From NCBI GenBank assembly GCA_017311185.1, contig JAESUZ010001525.1, positions 62,001 to 126,000 on the forward strand: DNA of 64,000 nt. The letters run 5' to 3'. Numbering within the stretch: the stretch's first letter is position 1; each line of letters starts with the position of its first letter. The DNA is from Proteles cristata cristata (Eukaryota > Chordata > Mammalia > Carnivora > Hyaenidae). The notes below the pieces were generated by a model. The model was given only the letters and a program-made list of their open reading frames with translations. It had not been told where the DNA came from and searched no databases. Positions 20,107 through 31,637 of the stretch are shown in pieces. The translations under genes and the position numbers were made by a program.

Positions 20107-21369
20107 CAGGGATAGAAATACCACAGAGAAAAATAAAACCGGGTAAAAGAATGATGAGGAATAACAGATGTATGTGGATATTCTCTACAGGGTGGCTATG
20201 GAGGACCACTGCAATGGTAACTTACTTCCTTCCTTCTCAAAAGGCAGGTTCCCTCTGGGGCTGCCCAAGGAAGCAGACTACGTGGGTCCTGGGGTGGTTG
20301 GACATTTCTGCTCTGTGAGCAAATAATTGCAAATAAATTATTGCCAAAGGCAGACATCGTCAAGTAAGGGACAGCCAGGAGAGTTGTACAAGGTGTGAAG
20401 TATAGGCATGCTGATAAAAAGTCTCTTGGCTGTCTTAAGCTGTTCTTTCTGTTGGTTATGAAAGTTTTAGGTTCAGAAGTGATTTGACCCTTTTCTTGCT
20501 TGGGAGAAAGAACAGTTTCTCTTTCTTCCAAAGGTCCTGGTTATTGCTGGAGCAATGACCTAATTAAAATTGGATTCTAGCTTGTAGACTATCTCTGAAT
20601 GTGTACTATCTTCTACAGAGCCTCTCAAGGATATTCATTACCTAATCTCATATTTTAAAAATTCTTTTGTCCAAACTAATGAGTCTTATCATTTATCTCC
20701 GAAGCAAGTGGCTATACACATTTAATATTTTATGCACCTCTTTTATATGGATATGAATGGAATTATAGCCAATCTATTTAGCACCTTTTCTGTGCATGAT
20801 AAGTTATCATGGCTGTCTGCCCAGTCAGGTGGATTTCTTTGTTTCTAGTCCAGGCCTACGAACAGTGATTTTGGATCTCTTTGATGAGAACAAGGAGAAG
20901 CAGGCACTGGGGGCACCCTGTGGCCAGAATTGGAAATGGTGATGTGTTCCAAGAGAAAAAGGGGAATGTTGGATTGGAACGCCTGGGGTGAGGGAGAGAG
21001 GAAATTCGAGTCTAGCTCTAGTTACTGTTGGAAGGGCCTGTGCTTAGATGTTAGGAGTGGAGCTCACTTTTACAGTAGCTGAACACTCAGTCCTGACATC
21101 ATCTTGAGTATTCATGAGAAGAACTCAAAGGAGCTTTAATAGTATTCTCAAACCAGGACGAAGTTGACTCATCCCACCTGGGACACAATTGTGACATTTT
21201 TCATCCTCCTTTCCCTTTTTCCATTCCTTTCGTGTTTCTTCATTTTGTCCCATGGTGATTGGTGCCTTTCTGAGCTTCCTCCCACCCCCACTCCCAACAA
21301 TTCCTACTCACTCACTTTTTGCCTCTATTTTCTCCACTGGGATTTCACCTACCCTGCATTTCTCCTGTA
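20107..21369. other. Unique sequence
   Basis: No gene or repeat recognised with confidence. Short overlapping open frames occur on both strands (20085-20531) without known motifs. Confidence 0.35.
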
Positions 21370-21485
21370 TCCTTGCTGCCATCAAAACATCTGCCTGTCC
21401 TCCTGACCATTCCAGCTAACCTGGTTCATTGCATCATGCCCAGCCTTTCACACACAGTAGGTACTTGAAATCTATTTCTTGAATA
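21370..21485 (+). mobile_element. L2 3'-end fragment, sense
   Basis: CATCATGCCCAGCCTTTCACACACAGTAGGTACTTGAAATCTATTTCTTGAATAGG matches the L2 end (ccagcgcctagcacagtgcctggcacatagtaggtgctcaataaatatttgttgaatg). Confidence 0.6.
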
Positions 21486-21789
21486 GGTGTGGTCACAGCT
21501 TAATATGTAACCTCTACCAAATACCACAGGGATCTCATAAAGCGTTCTTAGAAATATACCTTGGCATGATCGAAAGGTAAAGCATTCAAGGTCCTTAGGG
21601 ATATCAGGGAGAGATACATTTATAAAGCTGAACCCTTGATGAAGTTCTTTCACCTTATCAGTTCCTTTAGGCAGAGATTCTGAAATGCTTAGGGAGATTG
21701 AAGGTCATTCTCTGCATATCTGTACAGAATCTGGCCCAGGTGTTATATTAATAATTTTCCTTTCATTAACACTGTCCCACATGAATACT

Positions 21790-21990
21790 TCTAAGGCTGA
21801 CCTTCTTGAATTTGAGAGACAGGATGGTGTGTGGAAAGTGAAGCAGATGTACAATGAGAAGACTCTTAATTTACTTTCTGGATTTGCCTCTTACTAGCAG
21901 TAGGATACTGGATGAGTCTCTTCATTTCTCCCAGCTTCTCCTATCTTAGTGTAAAATTGCAACTTCATTAGCTGACCTACATCCTGTGGA
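21790..21990 (+). mobile_element. MIR-like fragment
   Basis: GCCTCTTACTAGCAGTAGGATACTGGATGAGTCTCTTCATTTCTCCCAGCTTCTCCTATCTTAGTGTAAAAT follows MIR (ctagctgtgtgaccttgggcaagtcacttaacctctctgagcctcagtttcctcatctgtaaaat). Confidence 0.55.
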
Positions 21991-22194
21991 TTCGAAGGAT
22001 CATTTGTCATACTGGATGCGAATCTTCTGTAAAAATTGTGAAGGATAAACAAAGATATAAAGGAATGTTTAATTCTAACATTGGATTTTCACTGTAAATC
22101 TCAGATTAGTAGCTTTGTGCTACCCTTGTTTTACCGAATTCATTGATCTTTATTAGACATCAGTGGAATGTGGAACTACCACATTCATGTGGTA

Positions 22195-22740
22195 GTTGAG
22201 TGCTCACTGCATGGTAGGTAGTGTGCCAAGTGCTATGCCTAGATGTGAGGAAAAAAAACCCATAGTTTCCCGTAGGGAATTTACAGAAGAAAAGAATATT
22301 AAACAAACAAATAAATAATTCTGTAGTTATAAATTTATAATTAAAAGCTTGTTAATTGATATGAAGAAAAAAATAAGGTCTGCAAGAGAGATATGGTAGA
22401 GACTGAAAGCCTAATATTGAAGGAATAAGTAGGAATAAGCCAGGTCACAAGAAAATAGCAGAGAGAATAGCACAGAATAAAGCTTCATAAATTCAGGAAA
22501 CTTAAAGAAGATCATTGGTGGCCATGAGTTAGTGGGTGATGGGAAATGCTTTCCCTGGATCAAATACTGAGCAGAAGAAAGAATTCATAGATCTAGCCAG
22601 AGGTTCGATTGTGCAAAGCCTTATAAATCCATGGTAAAAATGTTTAATCTCCTTGTAAGTTCAATGCAAAGTGACTGAAGGGTACTGAAGCATAAGACTG
22701 ATAGGACCAGTAGATTTATCTTTAAAAAGTGAAACAAAAC
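22195..22740 (-). mobile_element. L2 LINE fragment, antisense
   Basis: TTGAGTGCTCACTGCATGGTAGGTAGTGTGCCAAGTGCTATGCC at the left and AAAGCCTTATAAATCCATGGTAAAAATG at the right correspond to the reverse complement of the L2 3' region (gagcacctactatgtgccaggcactg...; gggccttgtaggccatggtaagg). About 540 bp, old and diverged. Confidence 0.55.
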
Positions 22741-23014
22741 ACTTCAATGTGTCTGAATGCTCTGTGAGTAGGTTAGAGGTAGACCTGCAGTGGAATTGGC
22801 TACTTCTTAGTTTTATTGCAGTGGTCCTGGGAAGAAGTGGAAGTGATGGCACTTGTCATTGGTGCTGTTCTGTGCATATTTCTACCGCTCTTCTTTCTGA
22901 GAACACAGTAGGATTTCATTCTTCAGTTTATTTTCAGGTATGAGTTGTAAATTCTTACGTTGATCAATGAGACTAAGAATTCATGTCACTTCTGGACAGA
23001 AAATTTACGAACTA

Positions 23015-23304
23015 AGAGACACCAGGGTGGCTCAGTCGGTTAAGCACGTGACTCTTGATTTTGGTTCAGATCATGACCTCGCGGTTCATGAGTTTGAGTC
23101 CTGTGTCATGCTCTGTGCTGATGGTGTGGAGCCTGCTTGGGATTCTCTCTCTCTCTCTGTCTCTTCACCCCCGCCTCGCTCTCGCTCGCTCTCTCTCTCT
23201 CTCCCCCTCTCCCTTTTTAGCTCTTTCTCCCTCTCTCCCTATCCCTCTCTCTGCCCCTCCCTGCTTCTCTCTCTCTCACAATAAATTTTTAAAAAATTTA
23301 AAGG
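23015..23304 (+). mobile_element. Carnivore SINE with expanded CT tract
   Basis: Head ACACCAGGGTGGCTCAGTCGGTTAAGCACGTGACTC, TCATGACCTCGCGGTTCATGAGTTTGAGTCC, GGAGCCTGCTTGGGATTC, then an unusually long CT-rich region (about 23143-23280) and tail CACAATAAATTTTTAAAAAATTTAA. Flanked by AAATTTACGAACTA (23001-23014) and AAATTTAAGAATTA (23305-23318), 12/14 identical. Confidence 0.93.
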
Positions 23305-23318
23305 AAATTTAAGAATTA

Positions 23319-24018
23319 GGGTGTGAGTTTCTTTCTTTTCTAACATCCTCCTTTGATGTGCATGGAAATACACATCCATGGAAGTTTCCATGAATGAGCC
23401 CCTGAATGACTATGATTCACAGAGTCTCCCTGCTGACCAACACTGTATATAGTGTAAGCAAAGAATACACCTTTGTTGTGTCTGGAACCACTGAGATTTG
23501 GAGGATGTTTGTTACAGCAGCACAAAGTGTCTTGACCGATCCTGTGCTTCCACATCAACATTCTCATTAGTTTCCATTTTTACAAATATGTTGATACTAC
23601 AATGAATGACCCTTTCGAGTTCTGTTGGTAGAACTATAGCTTATCTTTGCTGTACTTGTTTACATTCTGATTCAGAGCAGTATTCTTAAAACATTAATTA
23701 GTGAAATATATCAATATCCTGGTCTTTCAATCTGTGCCGTGAAGCACTTTGATAATTGTTTTAGTTATCTCCTTTTATTTATTATCGTTTACATAGCCTT
23801 CAAAACAGAGATGCATTTGAACAGCCAAACTGCATGTCTGAATTGTCGTATTCTTTAATTTGTGTTTTGAAGTGGTGGTGGACTTGTATGTGTCTGTTAG
23901 TGAGTGTTAAGACTCCTGTGAGATGTTTTTTTATTCCTGTGTCATTCCTGCCCATTCTAGGTAACAAGCCTGATTTTGGGGATTCAGATATCTGCTCTTA
24001 GTCCCTGGTGCCTTTTAA
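23319..24018. other. Unique sequence
   Basis: No repeat or exon recognised; moderately A+T-rich. Confidence 0.35.
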
Positions 24019-24150
24019 GTGTGTGTGTGTGTACATACATACATATAGAGATATATGTATATACATACACATATATTTATATATGCATATGTGTATATAT
24101 AAGTATATGTAAAATGTATATATTTGGATATATTTAGATACATATACATG
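24019..24150. repeat. (GT)n followed by TA-rich tract
   Basis: GTGTGTGTGTGTGT then about 100 bp of ATACAT/ATATAT/GTATAT simple sequence. Confidence 0.9.
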
Positions 24151-25069
24151 AAAGCCAAGTCGGTTGTTCCTTGCCACCTGCATGCCTATTTCTTCCCCAC
24201 TCACACACCCATGCTATAGGAGAGAGTAGGCTGTGTATTTAAAGCATTGGCCCATTCCCTAGCAACCTGCATTCTGGGGTTTAAATGGCTTGCAGGTTGC
24301 AGCAAGGACAGGAAGAGTTAATTGCTGGCTTTGTTTTGTAGGAAGAGGCAGCTTTCATTTCACGTTGATTTTCTGCATTCTCTGTGCCAATTTGTGACAG
24401 CTTGTTTCGCAGCCCCACATTTGTTTAAAGCTCTCTAACAGACTGATTCTATTTTTTTTCCCATGATTTTTCTTTTTTTTTTTTTCTTTTTAAACTTAGG
24501 AGAACATGGCTTTGCACGTGGCTGGGAACCTAGATAAGCCTCTCTCTCTGGAGACCTTGATTGGCAGCTCCCCTTGTCTTGCAGATGTGAAATGAGGAAA
24601 ACTAATTTTCCCATCGACTTTCTAGTTTCTATTACTATCTGTCATTTCACATTGGTGCTCATTACAGCCGTCCTCTTGCCAGATGGAAATCTGCCCACTC
24701 ACTGGTGTCTCTTTTCTGCCATTCTTGGATCATGACAATGTCAGACAATATGTCAGTAAACTCCCTTCAATATCCTTTCTTTGCATTGGATGGATTGGTG
24801 ACATTGTGTAAAATGTTCGGTATTGGCAGGCAACTACCTCCATGTTATATGTGAACAAAGGCAAGGCAAGGCCAGAAAATCCAGGTTCCTTGAGAAAAGT
24901 TGCCCGTGATACCAGAAGAGATGGATGAATAATTTTGTAGCCGTAGCTGGTTTCGGAAAACCGAACCAGAATGACTCATCATCACTGGGACCAGCTCAGG
25001 TGTTACAGTGTGCCCCAGCTAATGTTGAAAGGTCTTGTACTTGAGGTGACAAGTCACATCTAGAAACCA
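24151..25069. other. Unique sequence, possible conserved non-coding DNA
   Basis: About 0.9 kb without transposons; 24240-24720 is complex and non-repetitive apart from a T-run near 24472-24486. No open frame of note. Regulatory function is possible but unsupported beyond composition. Confidence 0.3.
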
Positions 25070-25275
25070 GGCCCAGGTTAAACCAGCATTTCTTGAGTGT
25101 GGTCCTGGACTGGAAGCATCAGTCTTCCCTGGGAACTTGTTAGAAATGCATATTCTGAGGTCCCACCCCGGTCTCCCTGAGTTGGAACCTTTGGGAGTGG
25201 GACCTAGCAATCTGTGTCTTAAGAAGCCCTCCCAGTGAGGCCGATGCTTGCTAAAGTGCGAGAAGCACTGACGTA
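25070..25275. mobile_element. hAT-Charlie type MITE (MER5-like)
   Basis: TTCTTGAGTGTGGTCCTGGACTGGAAGCATCAGTCTTCCCTGGGAACTTGTTAGAAATGCATATTCTGAGG ... AAGAAGCCCTCCCAGTGAGGCCGATGCTTGCTAAAGTGCGAGAAGCACTGA. Both ends and the centre match the MER5-type consensus (gaaccactg, gggaacttgttagaaatgcaaattctcaggccccacccc). Confidence 0.75.
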
Positions 25276-25929
25276 AACTGAAGTGGACAGTGGAGACTCG
25301 GCTCAACCATGGGAGTGTTATTTAATGGAGTTGATAACCCAGATAGTCGTTTCTATTTATCACTTCCTTTTTTAAGGTGTAGTCATGGAGAGGGGATGTT
25401 TCTGTTTCTGTTATGTTGAACCAAATAGCTTAGGAAATGTAATCAAAATGCCAGCTTTTTGTTGTTGTTGTTTTGTTTTCCACGCTTCCTTTAAAATGTA
25501 TTGACTGAAAGAAGGCCTTCCCTGCCTTGATCAGAAAGCTCATGGAGGCTTCTAGGCATTCTGAGGCAATCCAAATCTTATGGACTCTTTAAGAGCAAAT
25601 AGGACTCAATGCAATAGCTAGGCTCCATCTCTACCCTGGCTGGGCTGGTTGCCAGGGGAACTTCTAGTACGGTTCTTTATTCCTCACTCACGCCAGCCTA
25701 CTTGCATCCTTACCTTCTGGCAGTTCCCTCCATGATAGTCTCCCTCCCAAGTAGTGCTTTTGGGCACAATTAAAGCAGTACCAGTCTGGCTTTGCCTTCC
25801 CAGCATGGTCCTAATCTATACCAAGGGAAACCCTCAATCATCTTTGCCTAAGGGCTGCAGTCAAGTAAGCTGACCACACCCCCACAGCCTCTTGTGGGGT
25901 TCTACCGCCCAAGATATCTGTCAACTTCT

Positions 25930-26345
25930 AGTTCATGTGCTGGTAAATTGTGGTCCATGGGCCAACTCTGGCCACTGCCCTTTTTTTTTTTAATGTCTCT
26001 TCTTTTATTTGAAAGAAAGAGACAGAGTGCAAGCAGGGGAAGGGCAGAGAGAGAGGGAGACAAGAGTATCCCAGGCAGGCTCCGTGCTGTCAGTGCAGAG
26101 CCCAGCACAGGGCTCGAACCCATGTACAATGAGTTCGTAGTCTGAGCTGAAATCAAGAGTAAGATGCTTAATTGAGTCACTCAGGTGCCCCTCATCCCCG
26201 CCACTGCCTGTTTTCTACACCCTTTCATTTATGTATAGTCTGTGGTTGCTTTTGTACTACAGCCTGGAAGCGACTACATGGATTGCAAAGCCTAAAAGGT
26301 TTACATTCTGGCTCTTTGCAGAGAAGATTTGCCAGCCTTGTTCTA
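25930..26345. mobile_element. hAT-type DNA transposon relic, split by a SINE
   Basis: TGCTGGTAAATTGTGGTCCATGGGCCAACTCTGGCC at the left and CCTGTTTTCTACACCCTTTCATTTATGTATAGTCTGTGGTTGCTTTTGTACTACA ... AGCCTAAAAGGTTTACATTCTGGCTCTTTGCAGAGAAGATTTGCC at the right match the common non-autonomous hAT element containing ggctttgcgggcc / tggccctttacagaaaaagtttgcc. The SINE at 25980-26199 separates the halves. The exact family name is uncertain. Confidence 0.65.
25980..26199 (-). mobile_element. Carnivore tRNA-derived SINE inside a hAT relic
   Basis: T-tract, AAAGAAAGAGACAGAGTGCAAGCAGG, GAGAGAGGGAGAC, CTGTCAGTGCAGAGCCCAGCACAGGGCTCGAACCCATG, CTCAGGTGCCCC. Flanked by GCCACTGCC at 25971-25979 and 26200-26208 (9/9). 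Confidence 0.9.
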
Positions 26346-26558
26346 GAATTTGGGAGTGCGAGAGAGGGAGGACAGGGGAAGGAAGCAGGAGGAGGGAATG
26401 GGAGGTCCCACTCCAATCTACTTTGTCTCTCAAACTCCAGGGATTTATCAAGTTCTCCAGGTAGTCTTCTTGAAGAATGCTACCCCTCTCTTACCTTTAA
26501 GGAAAGAAAGTAGCCACATGGCAGCAGATTATGCAATAAATTACTGTAAAAATCCTTT

Positions 26559-26995
26559 TTTTTTTTTTTTTTTTTAGTTCTGAATATCTTTATTCCCTTG
26601 ATGTAAGTGAGGAGCCATAGAGGCATAAAACCCAACTGGGCCATTTATTTTGAAAACATGGAATTTTGTTTGGAACTTCATTTTGATGTCTGATAGTTAT
26701 CACCTGAGGTCTTTAGCCAGAACTCATGGTTTATATCCCAGTAACATTTGTGTTTAGATAGTTAAGCTCAGAAGTATTTAAAGATTTGAGAAAGACATAG
26801 GGAAACTATTTGTGGACGAAATTAAAACTTAGTTGACATCTTTTTCTGTCGTTGAGAATCAAGGGTCAGAGACATACTTTAAAGAAATAAGTAGCGAAGC
26901 TTTCTGAGTTTGTTTACAGATGACTGGCCTAAATAACACATTTGGTCATTTCTGAAATCCACATCAGGCTTTCTACCCAAATCTAATGTTGCAAA
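26559..26995 (-). pseudogene. Possible processed retrocopy (3'UTR-like), parent unknown
   Basis: Read on the minus strand, the segment ends GGGAATAAAGATATTCAGAACT followed directly by about 18-20 A (plus-strand T-run 26558-26576). That is a canonical AATAAA signal roughly 15 nt before a poly-A tail and fits a reverse-transcribed mRNA end. The short ATCC words at about 26550 and 27003 could be remnants of a target duplication, but this is weak. No coding frame is seen and I cannot name a parent transcript. A tail from another retroelement is the alternative. Confidence 0.35.
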
Positions 26996-27317
26996 TAAAA
27001 AAAATCCAAGCATCATTTTGTCTCTTTCAAAGAGGCTCAAGATAGGTGTTATCCTCATCAGTGCTCCTGTATGAAGGACAAATTAGCCAAGTTTCCAGTC
27101 CCTGAGATGTAAACTGACTGGTAACAAAGTACAATACTTCATTTATTATTTTTTTGGTGAGTTTTTTTTTCTTTGTTAGTATTGTTGGATTACTTTATAG
27201 AAATACTTGTATATTTTGGAAATGATGGAGACATAGGCAAATGGTCTGTGAAAAAGAAGCCATCCCTCATGCTGGTAAGGAGAGCATGTCTCAGATTCTG
27301 TTTGAGATGATCCTCAA

Positions 27318-27550
27318 GGGGCGCCTGGGTGGCTTAGTTGGTTAAGCATCCTAAGCATGACTTAGGTCATGATCTCGCGGTTTGTGGGTTAGAGCCTCGC
27401 ATCGGGCTCTGTGCTGACTGCCAGCTCGGAGCCTGGAGCCTATTTCAGAGTCTGTGTCTCCCTCTCTGTCTGACCCTCCCCTGCTCATGCTGCCTCTCTC
27501 TCTCTCTCTCTCCTAGAAATAAATTTTTTAAAAAATAAAAAAAAAAAAAT
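27318..27550 (+). mobile_element. Carnivore tRNA-derived SINE (GACTGCCAGCTC / TTTCAGAGTC subtype)
   Basis: Nearly intact head GGGGCGCCTGGGTGGCTTAGTTGGTTAAGCATCC, ATGATCTCGCGGTTTGTGGG, GACTGCCAGCTCGGAGCCTGGAGCC, CT run, CCTAGAAATAAATTTTTTAAAAAATAAAA tail. Same subtype as the elements at 5043, 33144, 51316, 60581 and 61063. No clear target duplication. Confidence 0.92.
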
Positions 27551-28675
27551 AAAATGAACATGTTATATGGAACATGTCACATGAGGCCTTACATCCCAGC
27601 CTTGACACTGCCCATCACCATGCATCACTATGCAGGTGAGCTGGTTTGATGAACAAGTAATCAAAATAGCTGAACCATGAGACCATGGGTTTGATTATTT
27701 TGTATTCTTCATTACCCAAATCCAATGAACTTTCTGGTGAGCTTACTGACTTTGTGGTTTGCCAGCATTGGAAATCCTATCAAGTGTATTTTGCTCACTT
27801 TTTATTTCCTAATAGTGAGTAGATATGGTGCCAATTTATAGTTTTACAAAATATTCAGTAATGTGTTTACTACTATTTTTCATATTTATAGTGGAATGGT
27901 GGTAACATATCAGGCAGTAAAGAGGAGAGCTGCCTGCATCTGTTATTAGTATATATACTTTAATGTTTTTATTAAATCTTGCTTTTCCTCAATCTTCTAA
28001 TGTTTATGTCCAGTCTGATTTATTTTAGTCTAACATGATTATGAGCTCATGCTAATTTACATAGCCAGAGTACAAGGCAGGTTGTTAAGAGAAAGTGGGA
28101 ATTTGCTTTAATTTACTTCATGGCTAATTCCTCATTAAGTCCTTTCAGCATGAGCTCTAAAAATATTAGTTATCTTATGTCCCCAAGTTGTTTTTAAAAT
28201 TTATTCACAAGTTTTGCAGCTTGACTAGATGTGAAAATGCCTCCTTCCATAAAACGTTTGGAGTAGTTAATACCAATAAGCTCTTGGTATAAACACTTTA
28301 GGATATATTACTTATGCACACACTCATATACACATTCATGTAAATTCACCCCAGAGGGAGACTCCCATATAGATTTACCTGCTTTAACTATTTATTTGTC
28401 CTATTTTATCAGAGTTTTCTTTTATTTCTTCAAGACTTAAGAAAGATCTGCAATACAAACAACCCTGTTTTTTATTGTTACACTTCAATAATTCCTTGCA
28501 TTTGTACCTATATACCATAGCTTTTTAAAACCTTTGCTGTAAGTGTAAAAGGCAAGATTCTCAGCTGGTTCCTGTGCCTTAAAATCTATAGTGTGCCTCT
28601 CCCCTATAGGTCCCAGAGAGAAATGACAGCAATTTGCTGATACAGAGGAGCAGGGTGCTGATCTGTATTCCCTTC
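27551..28675. other. Unique sequence with TAAT-rich block
   Basis: No transposon recognised. 27960-28290 is dense in TAATTT/CTAATT words and uninterrupted by repeats; that composition is common in conserved enhancers of gene deserts. Unverified. Confidence 0.3.
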
Positions 28676-28770
28676 AAACAGATGTTGACTGAACTCCTAC
28701 TATGTGTGAAACAAGATGCCTGGTGCTTGGGGGAATCTGAAGATTAAAATGATATCATCGCTGTGCATAT
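28676..28770 (-). mobile_element. L2 3'-end fragment, antisense
   Basis: AACAGATGTTGACTGAACTCCTACTATGTGTGAAACAAGATGCCTGGTGCTTGGGGGAA corresponds to reverse-complemented L2 (aacaaatatttattgagcacctactatgtgccaggcactg..ctaggtgctgggga). Confidence 0.6.
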
Positions 28771-29371
28771 TGAGCCTTAGGAACACTCATGACCCACATG
28801 TACAGTTTTATTGGAGTTCTCTAACTCTAAGATGATTCATATGAGATTATATTGTGCCCTCAAGTTATAGCTAAGTCATTGCTATTTTCTCCGTTCCTTG
28901 AGTTATAAGCGGCTCACCATTAAGTGGAAATTTTTTTTGCCTGGAATTTTAAGAATCTAATATTCCTATACTGATATCTAATAGCCTAATATCTAATACT
29001 GCAACAACACAACATTATGTAGAGACGGAGACAGTGATTAGGCTTCTCTGGCTTTTGTAATTTGTTTTCTCTGATCATTTCTAAATAGGAGCCATTTCCA
29101 GTGAGTAAAGTGCTCGTGTTTTACCATTTGGGGGCTGCCATATCTATTACGAGGACATTTGTTGAGATGCAGTTATTTGAATATATAATGACAGTTTATG
29201 CACATTTCCCCCATTCTAGAAATCTTATTGAAATGTTGAAATATATTTCATTAATAGCCAGCCCGGTCCACGAAGTCCACTCATTATAATCTTCCCTAGT
29301 CTGATTCATAAATCAGAAGAACAAACAGCATTTCATACACAGAAATTAGCTTTTCATGAATATAGCAACAA
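28771..29371. other. Unique sequence
   Basis: A+T-rich, no gene or repeat recognised. Confidence 0.35.
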
Positions 29372-29387
29372 TTATTATGATATTCTT

Positions 29388-29605
29388 TTTTTTAATTTTT
29401 TAATGTTTTATTTATTTCTGAGAGAGAGAGACAGTGTGAGGAGGGGAGGGTCAGAGAGAGAGGGAGTCACAGCCTGAAACAGGCTCCAGGCTCTGAGCTG
29501 GCAGTCAGCACAGAGCCCGATGCGGGGCTCAAACCCACAAACTGTGAGATCATGACCTGAGCCGAAGTCGGACGCTTAGCCGACTGAGCCACCCAAGTGC
29601 CCCTT
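29388..29605 (-). mobile_element. Young carnivore SINE with perfect 16-bp target-site duplication
   Basis: TTAATGTTTTATTTATTTCTGAGAGAGAG, AGGGAGTCACAGCCTGAAACAGGCTCC, GAGCTGGCAGTCAGCACAGAGCCCGATGCGGGGCTC, GCCGAAGTCGGACGCTTAGCCGACTGAGCCACCC. Exact duplication TTATTATGATATTCTT at 29372-29387 and 29606-29621. Confidence 0.95.
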
Positions 29606-29621
29606 TTATTATGATATTCTT

Positions 29622-30464
29622 ATACTCACCTCCTTTTCTCCTCCTCTGCCCCTCTTCTAGCACCAAATGTGTACTGCAGTTCTCTATTTTCTAAATCTCC
29701 ACGTGAGAAAAGATCTCAGATTGATTGTACCTCTGATAGCAGAGCAAAGAACTAAGGAATTTTGGGTGCTAGAATTTCTCCTTTGAGAATCTATACACTT
29801 AAGTTGAAATACTTCATTGTTTCCGCTTTGCCTTTAACTTATGTTCCCATATCCCCCATTCATAATCTCATAGCCATAAAATAGACACAGCTATGATCTC
29901 AGTGCCTCTTCATTTTCAGTATTTTTACTTTCTAAATATATCAGTTGTTTTCTGTGCATGATACACTTTCACCCTTGGCTTATAACAAGAATAGTTTCTC
30001 TCAGTTCTGTTTCAAACAGGCAGAGGAAGGTTGAATAAATCAAGATAGAATTCTCATAGGCATAGAGCCTGCTGGATGGCACAGGGGCTTGCTGTAAAGA
30101 GGATCGAGAGGCCTCCTTGAGAGATGCTTACCGCATGTGACTTGTATCACCACGTGTGTGACATTCCTACCGGTTTGATCCAAGGAAGGGATCCCGAGCC
30201 CAAGAGGGTGGAAGGAGGTGGTCACCTGGAACCCTCTAGCATCTGATCAGTTAGGGTTCCTAGGCACAGTATGTGTATCAGAACCTCTTGTCCGGAGCAC
30301 AGCCGCAGGGAACGCCCCACCACACGAACCTTCCTGTTACACATCAGCATGTTCACTTACTTTTATTACCGGGCGCAGAGCTTTGGGGAAAGAGAGATGT
30401 GTAATAAGTAGCGGTAAATTTTTAACATGGTAGAGTATATTACACATGGAAGGAAACTTAGAAA
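29622..30464. other. Unique sequence
   Basis: No repeats recognised. 30040-30440 is locally richer in CpG and G+C than the surroundings but far too short and sparse to be a CpG island. Confidence 0.35.
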
Positions 30465-30960
30465 TTTATCCATTCAAAACCGTCTATATGCCAGACATTA
30501 TTTTAGGTCCTAGGATTCAACGGTAGGCAGGACAGATAATATTTCCTATATATGTGGACCTTACAATCTAAAGAGAGGAGGCAAACAGTAACAAAACAAA
30601 CAAATATCAAGAAAACATTATCTATCCGTAAATACTATAAAAGAAACAAACCAAAATCATGATAGTCATTAGATACCACTTTTAACTTGGACAACTGGAA
30701 AAGACCTCCCTGCATGGAGTCATGTGAACTCAGGCCTGCTGGAGGAAAAGGATAGGAAAATTGGAGGAAAGAGCATTTCCAGGCAGTTGGAACAACAGAT
30801 AAAATGCCATGAGCTGTGAGAAGGCTTTACATGTTTGGGAACAGAGAAAAGGCTGGTGTGATTGGGGCAGAATGAGGGAGGGGAGGAGTAGTTGGCCACA
30901 GTTTTGAAAGGTAGATAGAGGCTGTATCATGAGACCTTGTAGGCCAAGTTATAGGTCAAG
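30465..30960 (-). mobile_element. L2 LINE fragment, antisense
   Basis: TATATGCCAGACATTATTTTAGGTCCTAGGATTCAACG, GTGGACCTTACAATCTAAAG, GAGCATTTCCAGGCAGTTGGAACAACAGATAAAATGCC and GAGACCTTGTAGGCCAAG match the L2 antisense consensus in order (gccaggcactgttctaggtgctgggg; gagcgttccaggcagagggaacagca; agggccttgtaggccatgg). Confidence 0.75.
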
Positions 30961-30964
30961 TGTG

Positions 30965-31090
30965 AATCCTTCCTCTTAAAGATAAATGAGCTGAAGCTCA
31001 AAGACACATGGTGCCTTATGCCTTTACTAAGGTGGTTAGTGACAGCCCAGGCTCCGTTTGCTACTCTGAGCTCTGTGTCACACTCAACTC
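30965..31090 (+). mobile_element. MIR-like fragment
   Basis: AGATAAATGAGCTGAAGCTCAAAGACACATGGTGCCTTATGCCTTTACTAAGGTGGTTAGTGACAGCCCAGGCTCC parallels MIR; weak. Confidence 0.4.
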
Positions 31091-31627
31091 CTAGTAAAGG
31101 TGGGGTTCACTTAAATTCTTATATTATACATTGGTTTTCATGTATAATGGGGAGGTACAATGTCAATTGTATGAAATTCATAACAGAAATATTGATTAAA
31201 AAATAAAAGAAATGAGCACACTCACAGAGGGGAAATACACCAGACTTGGATTGCCTTTTTAATTCTCCATGTGGTAGTATTATACTTCTTCCTATATTCA
31301 ACTGAAACACACACAGAATGCATAGACATAAGCACAGATACTGACATGTGTGAAAAGGAGAAAAAAAATCATTCCAATTGTACTTTTAATTTGTTTCCAT
31401 ATAAATACGGCTTAGCTGTGACCCATAAGGAAGCCGTGGCTATCTTGAGTCTGCCGACAGCGTTGACAAGTGAGAACATGCAGTTTCCTGAGCACTTTGC
31501 ATACAGTTGTATGTTTGCAATATTAGCATTACTTTGGGGCAACAGAAAGTGTGTCCAGCTTACAAAGCTTTACCATCCATTCACCCATCCATTCATCCAT
31601 TGACTCAATCATGGATACTTAATGAAG
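31091..31627. other. Unique sequence, ends with a short (ATCC)n
   Basis: No gene recognised. A CATCCATTCACCC/ATCCATTCATCC simple run lies at about 31574-31602. Confidence 0.35.
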
Positions 31628-31637
31628 AGATAACTTA

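Noticed and set aside
30040..30440. Slightly CpG-richer stretch, considered as a promoter or CpG island
   Set aside because: The CpG count is too low and the stretch too short, with no TATA, initiator or transcript evidence.
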